This document shows, piece by piece, positions 6,450 through 15,206 of a stretch of DNA of 64,000 nucleotides. The stretch comes from a virus. The stretch spans positions 1 to 64,000 of the IMG/VR virus record IMGVR_UViG_3300009506_000018; one strand, given 5' to 3'. The translations under genes were made by a program, and so were the position numbers. The notes under the pieces were generated by a model, which saw only the letters and a list, made by a program, of their open reading frames with translations, did no database searches and had not been told where the DNA came from. Within the stretch, counting starts at the first letter, position 1; each line of letters opens with the position of its first letter.

Positions 6450-9232
6450 TGGCTCGGTCGGGCAGGCGACAATACGCGAAAGGACGGCATGCGCTGGCTG
6501 AATGCCAGCGGTCCGGCCAGAAGATGCGTTACCGGGATCTGGTCGAAGACGGCCACGTCCCGGGCCTGCTCGTGCATCCTGACTGGTGGGAGCCGAAGCA
6601 CCCGCAGGAGATCCCGGTCAGCGTGGATGATCCGATCGCGCTGTGGCGTCCCGCCCCGGAGATCTCGAAGCCGCCGGGCGAGGGCGATGATCCCCGTACC
6701 GGATGCTGCAATCTCGATCCGTCCACCCCGGCGAACACCACCACCTCGGGCAGTCTGTCTGGCGGGGAGACGATCGTCGGCATCAACGATGCCCTCAGGT
6801 TCGACGAGGCGCAGGGCAGGGAGACGTTCGCTTACATCCAGATGGACAACGGCGATTGGTATTGCTCGCCGATCGTGGTACCGATCCGCTGCACGCCGAC
6901 CTACGTGATCAACCTGTCCTATCCGTTCGATGGGCCATCGCCAGTTTCTCCCGGCAACAAGGTCATTGCCGGGAACGACACCAATTTCGTACTGGCTGCC
7001 GCCGCCGTACCCAGCTCGCTCAGCGAGAGCGGCAGCGCCAGCTCGGAAACCAGCGCGATCCAGATCAATGCCGTGGGCGGATGCCCGCCGTATCTCTACC
7101 AGTGGGAGTGGGTCACTCAGCCTGACCCGCTGATCACGATCACTTCTCCGACGTCATCCAGCTCGACACTGACCATTGGTGCGCTGGCCGATGGTAATTA
7201 CTCCGGCGAGATACTGGTCACGATCACGGACACTGGCAGTACCCCGCAGGAGACGACAGTGAACATCCCGGTCACGATTACCCTCGCCAGCATCCTCGGT
7301 CTGATCTTCGGTGCCGATTACAACACCGGCACGGGCGATCAGAGCGTTCTGACCTCCGAGGACAATCTGACCACGCTGACAAATTTCAACCTCGACGAGG
7401 GCGCAGACAACTGGCAGAACCAGCAGGCGATGGGCTACGGCAATTACGTGGTGACCCAGTCAGACGAAACAGAAGGCTGGTTCTCCCGCGATAACGGCGC
7501 GACCTATCATCGCATCAATACCTACGCTGATACCGTCACCGGCCTCGGTAATGGCGGCGGCAACTCGATGATTCCCTACACCGTGACGTACGGCACGGAG
7601 TTCGACATCAACGCCCTGATCCGGGCAGATGGTGTGGAGATCATCAGCGACAAGATGGGCAACAAGACGATCAGCTCATCCGGCATTGCTCCGATCTATT
7701 CCGATGAAACCGGCGTGATCGACTTTGGCGATGCGTCCATCCAGCTCAATGGCAATGGCACGGGTTACCTGCGGGCCTATAACGCGGCTGACAGCGATTT
7801 CACCGCCGACGAGTACACCATCGAGTTTACCTACAAGCCGGGAACGGGTGACCTGACTGTCGATGCCACCACCGAGAAGATCATCCTGCACTCGGACAAG
7901 ACATGGGGCACGGCAGGCAGCTGGTATATCTCGTTCATAGAAAGTGCGGCCAGCACGGGTGGTATCCGGTTCGTCTCTCACAACGGAGCTACCGTCGAGG
8001 CCGAAGTGGCGCTGGCCGTATCGACCGCGAATGAGCTGGCGAGCCCGAATGGTTACCGGCACTTCATGGTGTCCCGCTGGGTTGATCATGCTGGCGATGC
8101 CCGGTTCGCAGTGCGGGTCGGTGCAACAGGCAATGTCGCCCAGACGCTGACCGGAGCCACGCACCAGATCGACAAGAACTTCAGGATCGGCAGTGATGGT
8201 TCCGGTAGTTCCACCGGCAGAAGCACGATTGCCAACCTCGGCTGGGCGGACGGGAAGATTCAGGACATCCGGGTCACGGACGGCTTCGCCCGTGGCGCTT
8301 ATTTTGGCTCTGCCATGGGCACGGGCGACAACCGGATGTACCAGCAGGAATTCTGGCCCACCGGCACGACCGAGGACATGCTGGTCTTCAACCGTACCGA
8401 CTCGAACAATGCTGGCACGGTCATTCAGGCAGTGAATGATTTTGATGTTCATATTCAGGGCTCGTGGTTCTACCGCTCGACCAACAACATCGAAGGGGCG
8501 AAAGCCCTGTACGGAATGACGCTGCATAACGGCGAGTTCTACGCATGGGAGGGCACCGCTTATTTCGGGACTTCGTCAACGAACAGGCCAATGCGGATCA
8601 CGAAGTGGAACCCGGCAACGAAGCTGACTCCGTGGAGAACGGCGGACATCACCGAAGTAGTGGACCTGACGACGTTGGTGCCGGTGGGGTGGACGAGCTA
8701 CTGGTACACCCAGCTAAGTGGCTATCCAACAGGCGATGGCGCGAATATCTGGATCGGCAGTGACGGCACTAACCTGATCGCCAGCATCCTGTCGATTCAG
8801 GACACCCAGCGGGCGATTGCGTGGTCGGCCAACAACGGTTCCACGTGGAACGTGAACAGCAACGAGATCAGCTGGGCATCGACGCTTGATTATCCGATGC
8901 AGATGGTGGTGGCCCCTGACGGTTATGTCTACTTCGTGAGCTTCGGTGGCGTCTGGTATCCGTCAGGCCCGGTATCCTCGAACCCGACCTACACCTACAC
9001 CAACATCCGCTCGCTGTACACGTCGAACCGTGGCAATTGCAATCAGGGGATCTGGGCGAACAACCGGCTGTATATCGTCGGTCAGTCCAACTTCTCCCCG
9101 GCCACGGCGGCGCTGTGGTATTCCGATGATCAGGGGGCCAGCTTCACGCAGATCACGCCGATCGAGCAGTCCGCCCTGACCGGGGAGATCAAGCTGAATA
9201 CCGTGGGCACCTACAACATAGGGACACCCTGA
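6449..9232 (+). CDS. Large virion protein with Ig/PKD-like, LamG-like and BNR-like parts (probable receptor-binding or fibre protein)
   Basis: A 927-residue protein between the two adaptor genes. Residues 1-80 are basic and contain 'KMRYRDLVEDGHVPGLLVHPDWW.PKHPQE', a head of the kind that joins phage structural proteins. Residues about 193-280 form an Ig/PKD-like module (GGCPPYLYQWEW...TLTIG...ILVTITDTG). Residues about 414-620 look like a LamG/concanavalin-A jelly roll (FTADEYTIEFTYKPG ... GKIQDIRVTDG). The C-terminal 250 residues contain sialidase-like BNR 'Asp-box' fragments (WSANNGSTWN about 790, YSDDQGASFT about 890). Such modules usually bind carbohydrate, so surface adhesion is a fair inference. 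It starts in a TGATG overlap. Confidence 0.6.
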   Translation: MARSGRRQYAKGRHALAECQRSGQKMRYRDLVEDGHVPGLLVHPDWWEPKHPQEIPVSVDDPIALWRPAPEISKPPGEGDDPRTGCCNLDPSTPANTTTSGSLSGGETIVGINDALRFDEAQGRETFAYIQMDNGDWYCSPIVVPIRCTPTYVINLSYPFDGPSPVSPGNKVIAGNDTNFVLAAAAVPSSLSESGSASSETSAIQINAVGGCPPYLYQWEWVTQPDPLITITSPTSSSSTLTIGALADGNYSGEILVTITDTGSTPQETTVNIPVTITLASILGLIFGADYNTGTGDQSVLTSEDNLTTLTNFNLDEGADNWQNQQAMGYGNYVVTQSDETEGWFSRDNGATYHRINTYADTVTGLGNGGGNSMIPYTVTYGTEFDINALIRADGVEIISDKMGNKTISSSGIAPIYSDETGVIDFGDASIQLNGNGTGYLRAYNAADSDFTADEYTIEFTYKPGTGDLTVDATTEKIILHSDKTWGTAGSWYISFIESAASTGGIRFVSHNGATVEAEVALAVSTANELASPNGYRHFMVSRWVDHAGDARFAVRVGATGNVAQTLTGATHQIDKNFRIGSDGSGSSTGRSTIANLGWADGKIQDIRVTDGFARGAYFGSAMGTGDNRMYQQEFWPTGTTEDMLVFNRTDSNNAGTVIQAVNDFDVHIQGSWFYRSTNNIEGAKALYGMTLHNGEFYAWEGTAYFGTSSTNRPMRITKWNPATKLTPWRTADITEVVDLTTLVPVGWTSYWYTQLSGYPTGDGANIWIGSDGTNLIASILSIQDTQRAIAWSANNGSTWNVNSNEISWASTLDYPMQMVVAPDGYVYFVSFGGVWYPSGPVSSNPTYTYTNIRSLYTSNRGNCNQGIWANNRLYIVGQSNFSPATAALWYSDDQGASFTQITPIEQSALTGEIKLNTVGTYNIGTP

Positions 9233-9900
9233 TGGCGTACAAGACGACAGCAACTGACCTGACCGCGAACCTTCAGGCATGGCTTGAAGATGACAGTTCG
9301 GAATTCGCCGCCTCGATCCCCCAGATCATCAATCTCGGCGAGCTTCGGCTGCTGAAGGATCTCGATCTGACGATCTTCGATTCCGCCACCACCGCCAGCA
9401 CGGCGGTCAGTAATGACATCCTCTCGAAGCCAGCGGCGTACACCAGCGACTTCCAGCTGGGGGTGCGCTGGATGTACATCTCGGTCAGCGGGGAAACAAA
9501 GTGGCTGGAGCTGCGCTCGATCGATTTCGTGCGCGACTATCTCAATGGCGTGGACGGGCTGCCGAAGTACTTTGCCGAGGACGGCGAGTCACAGTGGCGG
9601 CTGGCCCCGAGCCCGGATGCGATCTACACCGTGAACATCAATTTCCGGTCACGCCCCTCGCCACTGGTGGTGACGACCAACGAGAGTAACTGGCTGAGCG
9701 ACAACGCGGCAGACATCCTCCAGTACGCCTGTCTGGCGGAGGCCGAGAAGTTCGTCAAATCAGACGACAGGATCCCGATCTGGGAGAACGATTATGTGGC
9801 GCGTTTCCCGGCGGCGAAACGTGAGATCGACGGGCTCATAAACACCCGCTACAACCAGCTGGGCATGACCGCCATGCCGTTTCCGCAGGGAGCTAGATAA
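9232..9900 (+). CDS. Head-tail adaptor, SU10-adaptor-like (copy 2)
   Basis: A 222-residue protein with the pattern I..IINLGELRLLKDLDLTIF (residues about 25-45), a central beta part with GVRWMYIS and LELRSIDFVRDYL, and a C-terminal helical part (ILQYACLAEAEKFVK.DDRI). This matches the SU10-type phage adaptor family in style. It would form a ring between portal and nozzle. The ATG overlaps the preceding TGA, and the stop overlaps the next ATG. Confidence 0.7.
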   Translation: MAYKTTATDLTANLQAWLEDDSSEFAASIPQIINLGELRLLKDLDLTIFDSATTASTAVSNDILSKPAAYTSDFQLGVRWMYISVSGETKWLELRSIDFVRDYLNGVDGLPKYFAEDGESQWRLAPSPDAIYTVNINFRSRPSPLVVTTNESNWLSDNAADILQYACLAEAEKFVKSDDRIPIWENDYVARFPAAKREIDGLINTRYNQLGMTAMPFPQGAR

Positions 9901-10832
9901 TGTCTCAGACGACTAAGAACCTGCGTCTCACGATGCAGGACACGAACGATAACCCGGATACGTGGGGGACCGTTCTCAACACCAGCATGTTCAAGCTGCT
10001 GGAAGACTCGATCGTCAAGCGGACGAAGATCGATGGCTTCGCGCTGGGGACAACTATCGCGCTCGCCTACGGCAATGGCACTACCACCGAGCCGGACGCT
10101 CGCGGCATGCTGCTCGACTGCTACAACAATCCCGGTGGCCCGGTCACCATTACGGTGCCGATCGAGGGCGCTGGTGCTTACGGCAACGCTGATGAGTACG
10201 GCAAACTGTACATCGTCAGGAACGGGTTCGATGGCGGCTACGACATCACCTTCCAGACTTCAGGCGGGGCCAGCGTCACGGTGCCCAACGGCGAATCCCG
10301 CATCGTGTTTGTGGACAGCGCGGGGGCGTACTTCGTAAACCCGGGCGATGCCACTTTCGCCACCAGCTCAACCAATGCCACCAATGCCGACAACCTGTTG
10401 TCAGACGGCGGTTATGTGACCGGGGAGAGCTTCGTCAGGACCGACCTCGGTGTCGGCAGCTCGAAGATTCAGAAGTTCACGCAGGGGCAGAATGCCGTCC
10501 GGCAGGCCCTGACGTGGGGCGGAACCATTGCCGTGCCGAACAAGGATTCGAATTCCTTCGCGGTGACGGTGACCAGTGCGATCGCGGCGACATTCTCTAA
10601 CCCTTCGACCCAGACCGCTGATTCTGACGGGCAGGTGATTCGGATCATGATCCACCATCAGACTTCCGGGGCAACGATCACGTGGGGCACTGCCTACGCA
10701 TGGCCGGGCGGCACAGCCCCGACGCTGACCACTGGCACCGCTGGCGCGGTGGACTATGTCGCCTTCGAGTATTTCAGGGACTATCCGGGCGGCGGCAAGT
10801 GGGTCGGCTCGGCTTTGCTGGATGTATCGTAA
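9900..10832 (+). CDS. Tail fibre-like structural protein
   Basis: A 310-residue protein whose N-terminus (LRLTMQDTNDNPDTWGTVLN) carries the 'N.DTWG..LN' signature found at the start of many phage tail-fibre or tail-appendage proteins. The rest is beta-rich and includes 'TTIALAYGNGTTTEPDARGMLLDCYN' and a C-terminal half with repeated Thr/Ala strands. It sits between an adaptor and the nozzle protein. Start and stop both overlap neighbours by one base. Function as an appendage is inferred. Confidence 0.6.
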   Translation: MSQTTKNLRLTMQDTNDNPDTWGTVLNTSMFKLLEDSIVKRTKIDGFALGTTIALAYGNGTTTEPDARGMLLDCYNNPGGPVTITVPIEGAGAYGNADEYGKLYIVRNGFDGGYDITFQTSGGASVTVPNGESRIVFVDSAGAYFVNPGDATFATSSTNATNADNLLSDGGYVTGESFVRTDLGVGSSKIQKFTQGQNAVRQALTWGGTIAVPNKDSNSFAVTVTSAIAATFSNPSTQTADSDGQVIRIMIHHQTSGATITWGTAYAWPGGTAPTLTTGTAGAVDYVAFEYFRDYPGGGKWVGSALLDVS

Positions 10833-11260
10833 TGCCGTTCTGGGGCTCACCCGCGCTGCTGTATCAGCCACCGATCGTTTTCACGTTTCGCGGCGCAGAC
10901 GCGAACGTCAACGGGACGACATACGCGGGCCTGCGCCTGAATGCTGATGGCACGATGGATCAGCGAACGGCGTTCTCGACTTACACGTCTAAGGGCACGT
11001 GGGTCACGCCGACGGTCACCACTGAGGAATTCTCCGTGTACTTTCTGGCAAACGGCGCAGAGGTCACGGGCTCGACCAGAGATCAGTGGATACAAATCGG
11101 CAATGGCACGCCGCAGGAGTGGTATCACAATAGCTCGGGCCTGAACCGGCAATACACCATTTACCTGTCTTTCGACAACACGAAGTCTGGCACTACGCCG
11201 CCCTATTATCCCGGCGAAACTTACGATGGGTCGTTCACAGGGACTCTGAGCGTACCGTAA
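10832..11260 (+). CDS. Small virion-associated beta protein
   Basis: A 142-residue protein starting at the ATG that overlaps the previous stop (TAATG). The frame is open further upstream, but this start fits the operon pattern. Sequence is beta-rich with Trp, Tyr and Thr, containing TYAGLRLNADGTMDQR and WIQIGNGTPQEWYHNSSG. It resembles the small phage structural proteins that accompany fibre genes. No domain is named. Its stop overlaps the nozzle gene start. Confidence 0.55.
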   Translation: MPFWGSPALLYQPPIVFTFRGADANVNGTTYAGLRLNADGTMDQRTAFSTYTSKGTWVTPTVTTEEFSVYFLANGAEVTGSTRDQWIQIGNGTPQEWYHNSSGLNRQYTIYLSFDNTKSGTTPPYYPGETYDGSFTGTLSVP

Positions 11261-13839
11261 TGACAAAGAAGGTAATCATCGACCTGCCTGTCGCCCCGGG
11301 CATTTATACCGAGGAGACAGATCGCGGCGCAAAGGGCCGATGGAAAACTGGCGACAAGGTGCGCTTCCGCTACGGCTTGCCGGAAAAGATCGGCGGCTGG
11401 GAACAGGTGCAGCCGATGTTCCTCGGCGTTGCCCGGGATATCCATGACTGGGCCGCACTGGATGGCTCGCTCTGGACCGCCATAGGCACCGACTGGAAAC
11501 TGTACCTGTGGCAGGACAGTACCCTGTATGACATCACGCCCATCAGGCGGACCACCTCGCTGGTCGATCCGTTCGACACCACCAACGGCAGCAGCATTGT
11601 CACGGTCACGGATACCGGCCATGGATCCATTGCCAATGACTTCGTCACCTTCTCAGGGGCCACGGCTGTCGGCGGGCTGACGATCAACGGCGAGTACCAG
11701 ATCCTGTCCACGACCTTCAGCACCTACATCATCGACGTCGGGTCAAACGCGACCAGTACCGCCACTGGCGGGGGTACGGTGGCAGCCGAGTACCAGATCA
11801 ACACGGGGCTGCGTTCTGGATCTCTGGCGAACGGCTACGGCATCTACGGTTACGGTGCTGACGATACCTCACTGCCGCTGAGCGAGCAGGGCTATGACAC
11901 GCCCCGGCCCTCCAGTCAGGTGACGATCGCGGCACGGACGTGGAGCCTCGACAACTGGGGCGAAGATCTGATCGCCTGCCCGTTCGGAAAATCGATCTAC
12001 TGGTGGGACAGGACCACGGGAGCGGCCTCCAGAGCCATTCTCCTGCCCGATGCGCCCGTCAACTGCAATGTGGCTATCATTTCCCAGCGGGACCGCCATC
12101 TCTTCGCCATGGGCTCCACAGAGCGGTTCAGCGGCGTTTTCGACCCGCTCCTGATCCGCTGGTGCTCTCAGGAGGACTTCGGGGACTGGATACCCACGGA
12201 TACCAACACATCAGGCGACCTGCGGCTTTACAGGGGCTCTGCGATCATCTCGGCGGTCAAGACCCGGGGCCAGATCCTCGTCTTCACCGATGAGTCGGTT
12301 CACTCCGTGGATTACCTCGGCGGCTTCGATGTCTACGGCGTCAACGTGGTGGGCGAGAACGTCTCGATCCTCGGGCCGAATGCGGTGGTCGCCACCGACT
12401 ACCGGGTCTTTTTCATGGGCGAGGGCGACTTCTTCATGTACGACGGCGTGCTGCGGGTGCTGCCGTGCGACGTCAGGAATCAGGTTTACGACAACCTGAA
12501 CACCGACCAGAAGGCCAAATCCTTCGGTGGGCTCAACCGAGAATTCAACGAAATCTGGTTCTTCTATCCCGGGCAGGTCGGGCAGCAGGACCAGACGCAG
12601 GACACGTCCCAGACCGGCACCAATCCTTTCTTCCTGTACGAGAACGAGGGCAGCAATGTCGAGCTGGTCGGCGGCGGCGAAGAAGCGACCGTGATCGGCA
12701 CCGGGCTGACCCTGACCACCGCACAGGCGAAGTTCGGCGACTATTCGGTGCAGGGCGACGGGACCACCGATGACAACGCTCTGCAGTGGAGCGGCAGCCA
12801 GTACTCGCTGGGCACCGGCACATGGACGATAGGCGGCTGGTGTTACCTGCCGACTGGCTCGTATTCGACCGGCGCTAACCCGTATGGCATCTGCGGCAAC
12901 GAGATGCCCAACACCGGCACGTCGTGGGGCGGCACCAACCTCAAGGGCTGGAACATCCATCTGGTGCCGAACGTCGCCGGGGATTTCCAGTGGGGATTCA
13001 GCTATACGTCCGCTTCCGGCAGCCAGAACCGGATCGGGCTTACCACCATGACTACGGCGCAGTTCCCGCTCGACACGTGGAACTGGTGGGTCGCCCAGCG
13101 CAGCGCGGGCAACCGTATCGACGTGTGGATGAACGGCGCATGGCTGGCGACCGGCACGATCGATGCCAGCTTCGACGATGACCTCGGGCTGTTCACCATT
13201 GGCATGGGCAACGTGAATGGCTGGGGCGCTCCCGCCATGCGTAACTGGCCGGGTTACATCGACAACATCGTCGCCACCCGTGACGTGCTGTACAACACCA
13301 GCGGTCTGGATATCACGGTGCCTACCGTAGCCCCGACAACCGGCTACCCGTCGCCGGAGATCAATCGCTATGTGATGTACAACTACGAGGAGAACACGTG
13401 GTCGATCGGTTCGCTGGTCAGGACGGCATGGGCCGATCGCAGCCCGGTGCTGGAAAAGCCCTACGCGGCTTCCACCGACGGCTACCTGTACCAGCACGAA
13501 ACCGGCGTGGACGACAACGGAGCGGCCATGACTTCTTATCTGGAGTCATACGACATGGCGCTGCCTGAATCCGGGGAGTATCTGGTACATGTCGATCAGC
13601 TGATTCCTGATTTCCTGAGGCTGACTGGGTCAGTCGATGTCAGCCTCAACGGACTCAAATACCCACAGGACACCACGCTCATCAGCAAGGGCCCGTTCAC
13701 GGTGGCCCCGGGCACGCGGAAAATCAGCCTGCGATTCCGTGGCAGGCAGGTATCCCTCGATGTGCGCTCCGATGCTGTCGGGGACAAGTGGCGCATGGGC
13801 CAGTGGCGAGCACGGGTTGGAGCGCATGGTAAGCGGTAA
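11260..13839 (+). CDS. Tail nozzle/stabilisation protein with an inserted LamG-like domain
   Basis: An 859-residue protein. The N-terminus (residues 5-45, PVAPGIYTEETDRGAKGRWKTGDKVRFR) and repeated propeller strands (WS.DNWGEDLIACP, RWCSQEDFGDW, FTDESVHSVDY, FFMGEGDFFMYDG) match the P22 gp10/SU10 nozzle-type stabilisation proteins. The propeller is interrupted after FGGLNREFNEIWFFYP (about 421-436) and resumes with EINRYVMYNYEENTWSIG (about 695-715). Between them, residues about 455-690 are a LamG-like jelly roll (FGDYSVQGDG, TWTIGGWCYLPTG, NRIDVWMNGAWLATG, GYIDNIVATRDVLYN). The insertion would project a carbohydrate-binding module from the tail tip. It begins and ends in one-base overlaps. 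Confidence 0.75.
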   Translation: MTKKVIIDLPVAPGIYTEETDRGAKGRWKTGDKVRFRYGLPEKIGGWEQVQPMFLGVARDIHDWAALDGSLWTAIGTDWKLYLWQDSTLYDITPIRRTTSLVDPFDTTNGSSIVTVTDTGHGSIANDFVTFSGATAVGGLTINGEYQILSTTFSTYIIDVGSNATSTATGGGTVAAEYQINTGLRSGSLANGYGIYGYGADDTSLPLSEQGYDTPRPSSQVTIAARTWSLDNWGEDLIACPFGKSIYWWDRTTGAASRAILLPDAPVNCNVAIISQRDRHLFAMGSTERFSGVFDPLLIRWCSQEDFGDWIPTDTNTSGDLRLYRGSAIISAVKTRGQILVFTDESVHSVDYLGGFDVYGVNVVGENVSILGPNAVVATDYRVFFMGEGDFFMYDGVLRVLPCDVRNQVYDNLNTDQKAKSFGGLNREFNEIWFFYPGQVGQQDQTQDTSQTGTNPFFLYENEGSNVELVGGGEEATVIGTGLTLTTAQAKFGDYSVQGDGTTDDNALQWSGSQYSLGTGTWTIGGWCYLPTGSYSTGANPYGICGNEMPNTGTSWGGTNLKGWNIHLVPNVAGDFQWGFSYTSASGSQNRIGLTTMTTAQFPLDTWNWWVAQRSAGNRIDVWMNGAWLATGTIDASFDDDLGLFTIGMGNVNGWGAPAMRNWPGYIDNIVATRDVLYNTSGLDITVPTVAPTTGYPSPEINRYVMYNYEENTWSIGSLVRTAWADRSPVLEKPYAASTDGYLYQHETGVDDNGAAMTSYLESYDMALPESGEYLVHVDQLIPDFLRLTGSVDVSLNGLKYPQDTTLISKGPFTVAPGTRKISLRFRGRQVSLDVRSDAVGDKWRMGQWRARVGAHGKR

Positions 13840-15206
13840 TGGCGGACACTCGCGAAAGGCTCCCAGATTTCCCCACCGAAACCTACGATGGGTTTCGGAT
13901 GCGCTCGATGGTGGACATCATCGAGCGTCGCCTGAGGGCGATCAATACCGGCCTGCTGGACCTTGACCGCGAAGTATCCCTATTCACCAGTGGCGGTAAC
14001 TTCGCGCCCCTGAACCATACCCACGTCAGCGCAGAGATCACCGATCTCGGCAGCTACCTGACGGACATTACCGGGGAATCCATCTTCGACCTGATGGATG
14101 TCACCGGGCCAGCCGTGGATGGTTACATCCTGAAATACGACAGCGGTCTGGCATCGTTCGTGATGGTGGCCGAGGCATCTGGCGGCGGATCCGGCGATCG
14201 CTACATCGGATTCAGGGATGGCTATGGCAACTCGACGTCACTGTCCGGTGACGAGTACTTCCGCTTCATCTCCACCAACTCGCTGCTGGAAGCTGTCGTT
14301 ACCAACAACGAGGTGACCTACGGGGATGTTCTGAACCTGACGGTGCGCAATGACCTCATCGACCACAACGTCCTCACCAACTACGTCGCCGACCAGCACG
14401 TCGCTCACACCGGAGTATCTCTTACTGCTGGGGCTGGTCTTACTGGCGGGGGGGATATATCTGCTTCGAGAACTTTCGATGTTGGCGCAGGCGAAGGCAT
14501 CGCTGTCAATGCAGACGATGTGGCGCTCAGCTTCAGCAGCCTTACGTCGAACACGATCAGCGGCACAGACATCATTGCGTTCTGGAATGGCGCGAACCAC
14601 CGACAGGATACGTGGACGAACATCCAGAGCGCGATCTCGATAACCGAGTCGCAGATATCGGACTTTGGCAGCTACGGGGATCTCACTCTGAACGAGGTGA
14701 TCACCGGCAGCTGGAGATCTCAGGGCGAATTCCAGTTTGGGCAGAATACCGATGCCAGCACCAACGACACCCTGTGGGTCGGCTCACAGGGCAACTTCTC
14801 TCTGGCCGGGGATGCGCAAATCACCAGCATGGTACTGCGCTATGCCACCACGGACGGAACGACACAGGCGCTCACCACCGATGCGTCCGCCCCGGGGGCC
14901 AGCAACCAGATCCTGCTGCCAAACAATTCCTCATATCACGTGCGGGTGGAAATCACCTGCAAGAACACCGGGGCTCAGGAGTCCGGCGCATGGACGCTGG
15001 AAGGTGGCGCTGACCGGGCTGCAACTGCCGCATCGACAGGCATCAACGGGTTCGCGAAAACGACCCACCACAGGGATGACGCAACGTGGGATGTGGCAGC
15101 TGTGGCTGACACGACGAACGGGGCCGTCAGGATCAACGTCACAGGATCGGCTGGCAAGACAGTGCGCTGGGTCGGTCGCGTCTACATCACGGAGACAAGA
15201 CACTAA
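13839..15206 (+). CDS. Tail fibre protein A
   Basis: A 455-residue protein with an N-terminal helical attachment part (FRMRSMVDIIERRLRAINTGLLDLDREV, about 22-50), then the fibre motif NHTHVSAEITDLGSYLT (about 59-76) typical of trimeric phage fibres. A repetitive beta shaft follows (GAGLTGGGDISASRTFDVGAGEGIAVN..DVALSF). The C-terminal 135 residues (about 321-455) form a compact domain also found at the end of fibre B. The gene is chained by one-base overlaps to the nozzle gene and to fibre B. Confidence 0.7.
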   Translation: MADTRERLPDFPTETYDGFRMRSMVDIIERRLRAINTGLLDLDREVSLFTSGGNFAPLNHTHVSAEITDLGSYLTDITGESIFDLMDVTGPAVDGYILKYDSGLASFVMVAEASGGGSGDRYIGFRDGYGNSTSLSGDEYFRFISTNSLLEAVVTNNEVTYGDVLNLTVRNDLIDHNVLTNYVADQHVAHTGVSLTAGAGLTGGGDISASRTFDVGAGEGIAVNADDVALSFSSLTSNTISGTDIIAFWNGANHRQDTWTNIQSAISITESQISDFGSYGDLTLNEVITGSWRSQGEFQFGQNTDASTNDTLWVGSQGNFSLAGDAQITSMVLRYATTDGTTQALTTDASAPGASNQILLPNNSSYHVRVEITCKNTGAQESGAWTLEGGADRAATAASTGINGFAKTTHHRDDATWDVAAVADTTNGAVRINVTGSAGKTVRWVGRVYITETRH

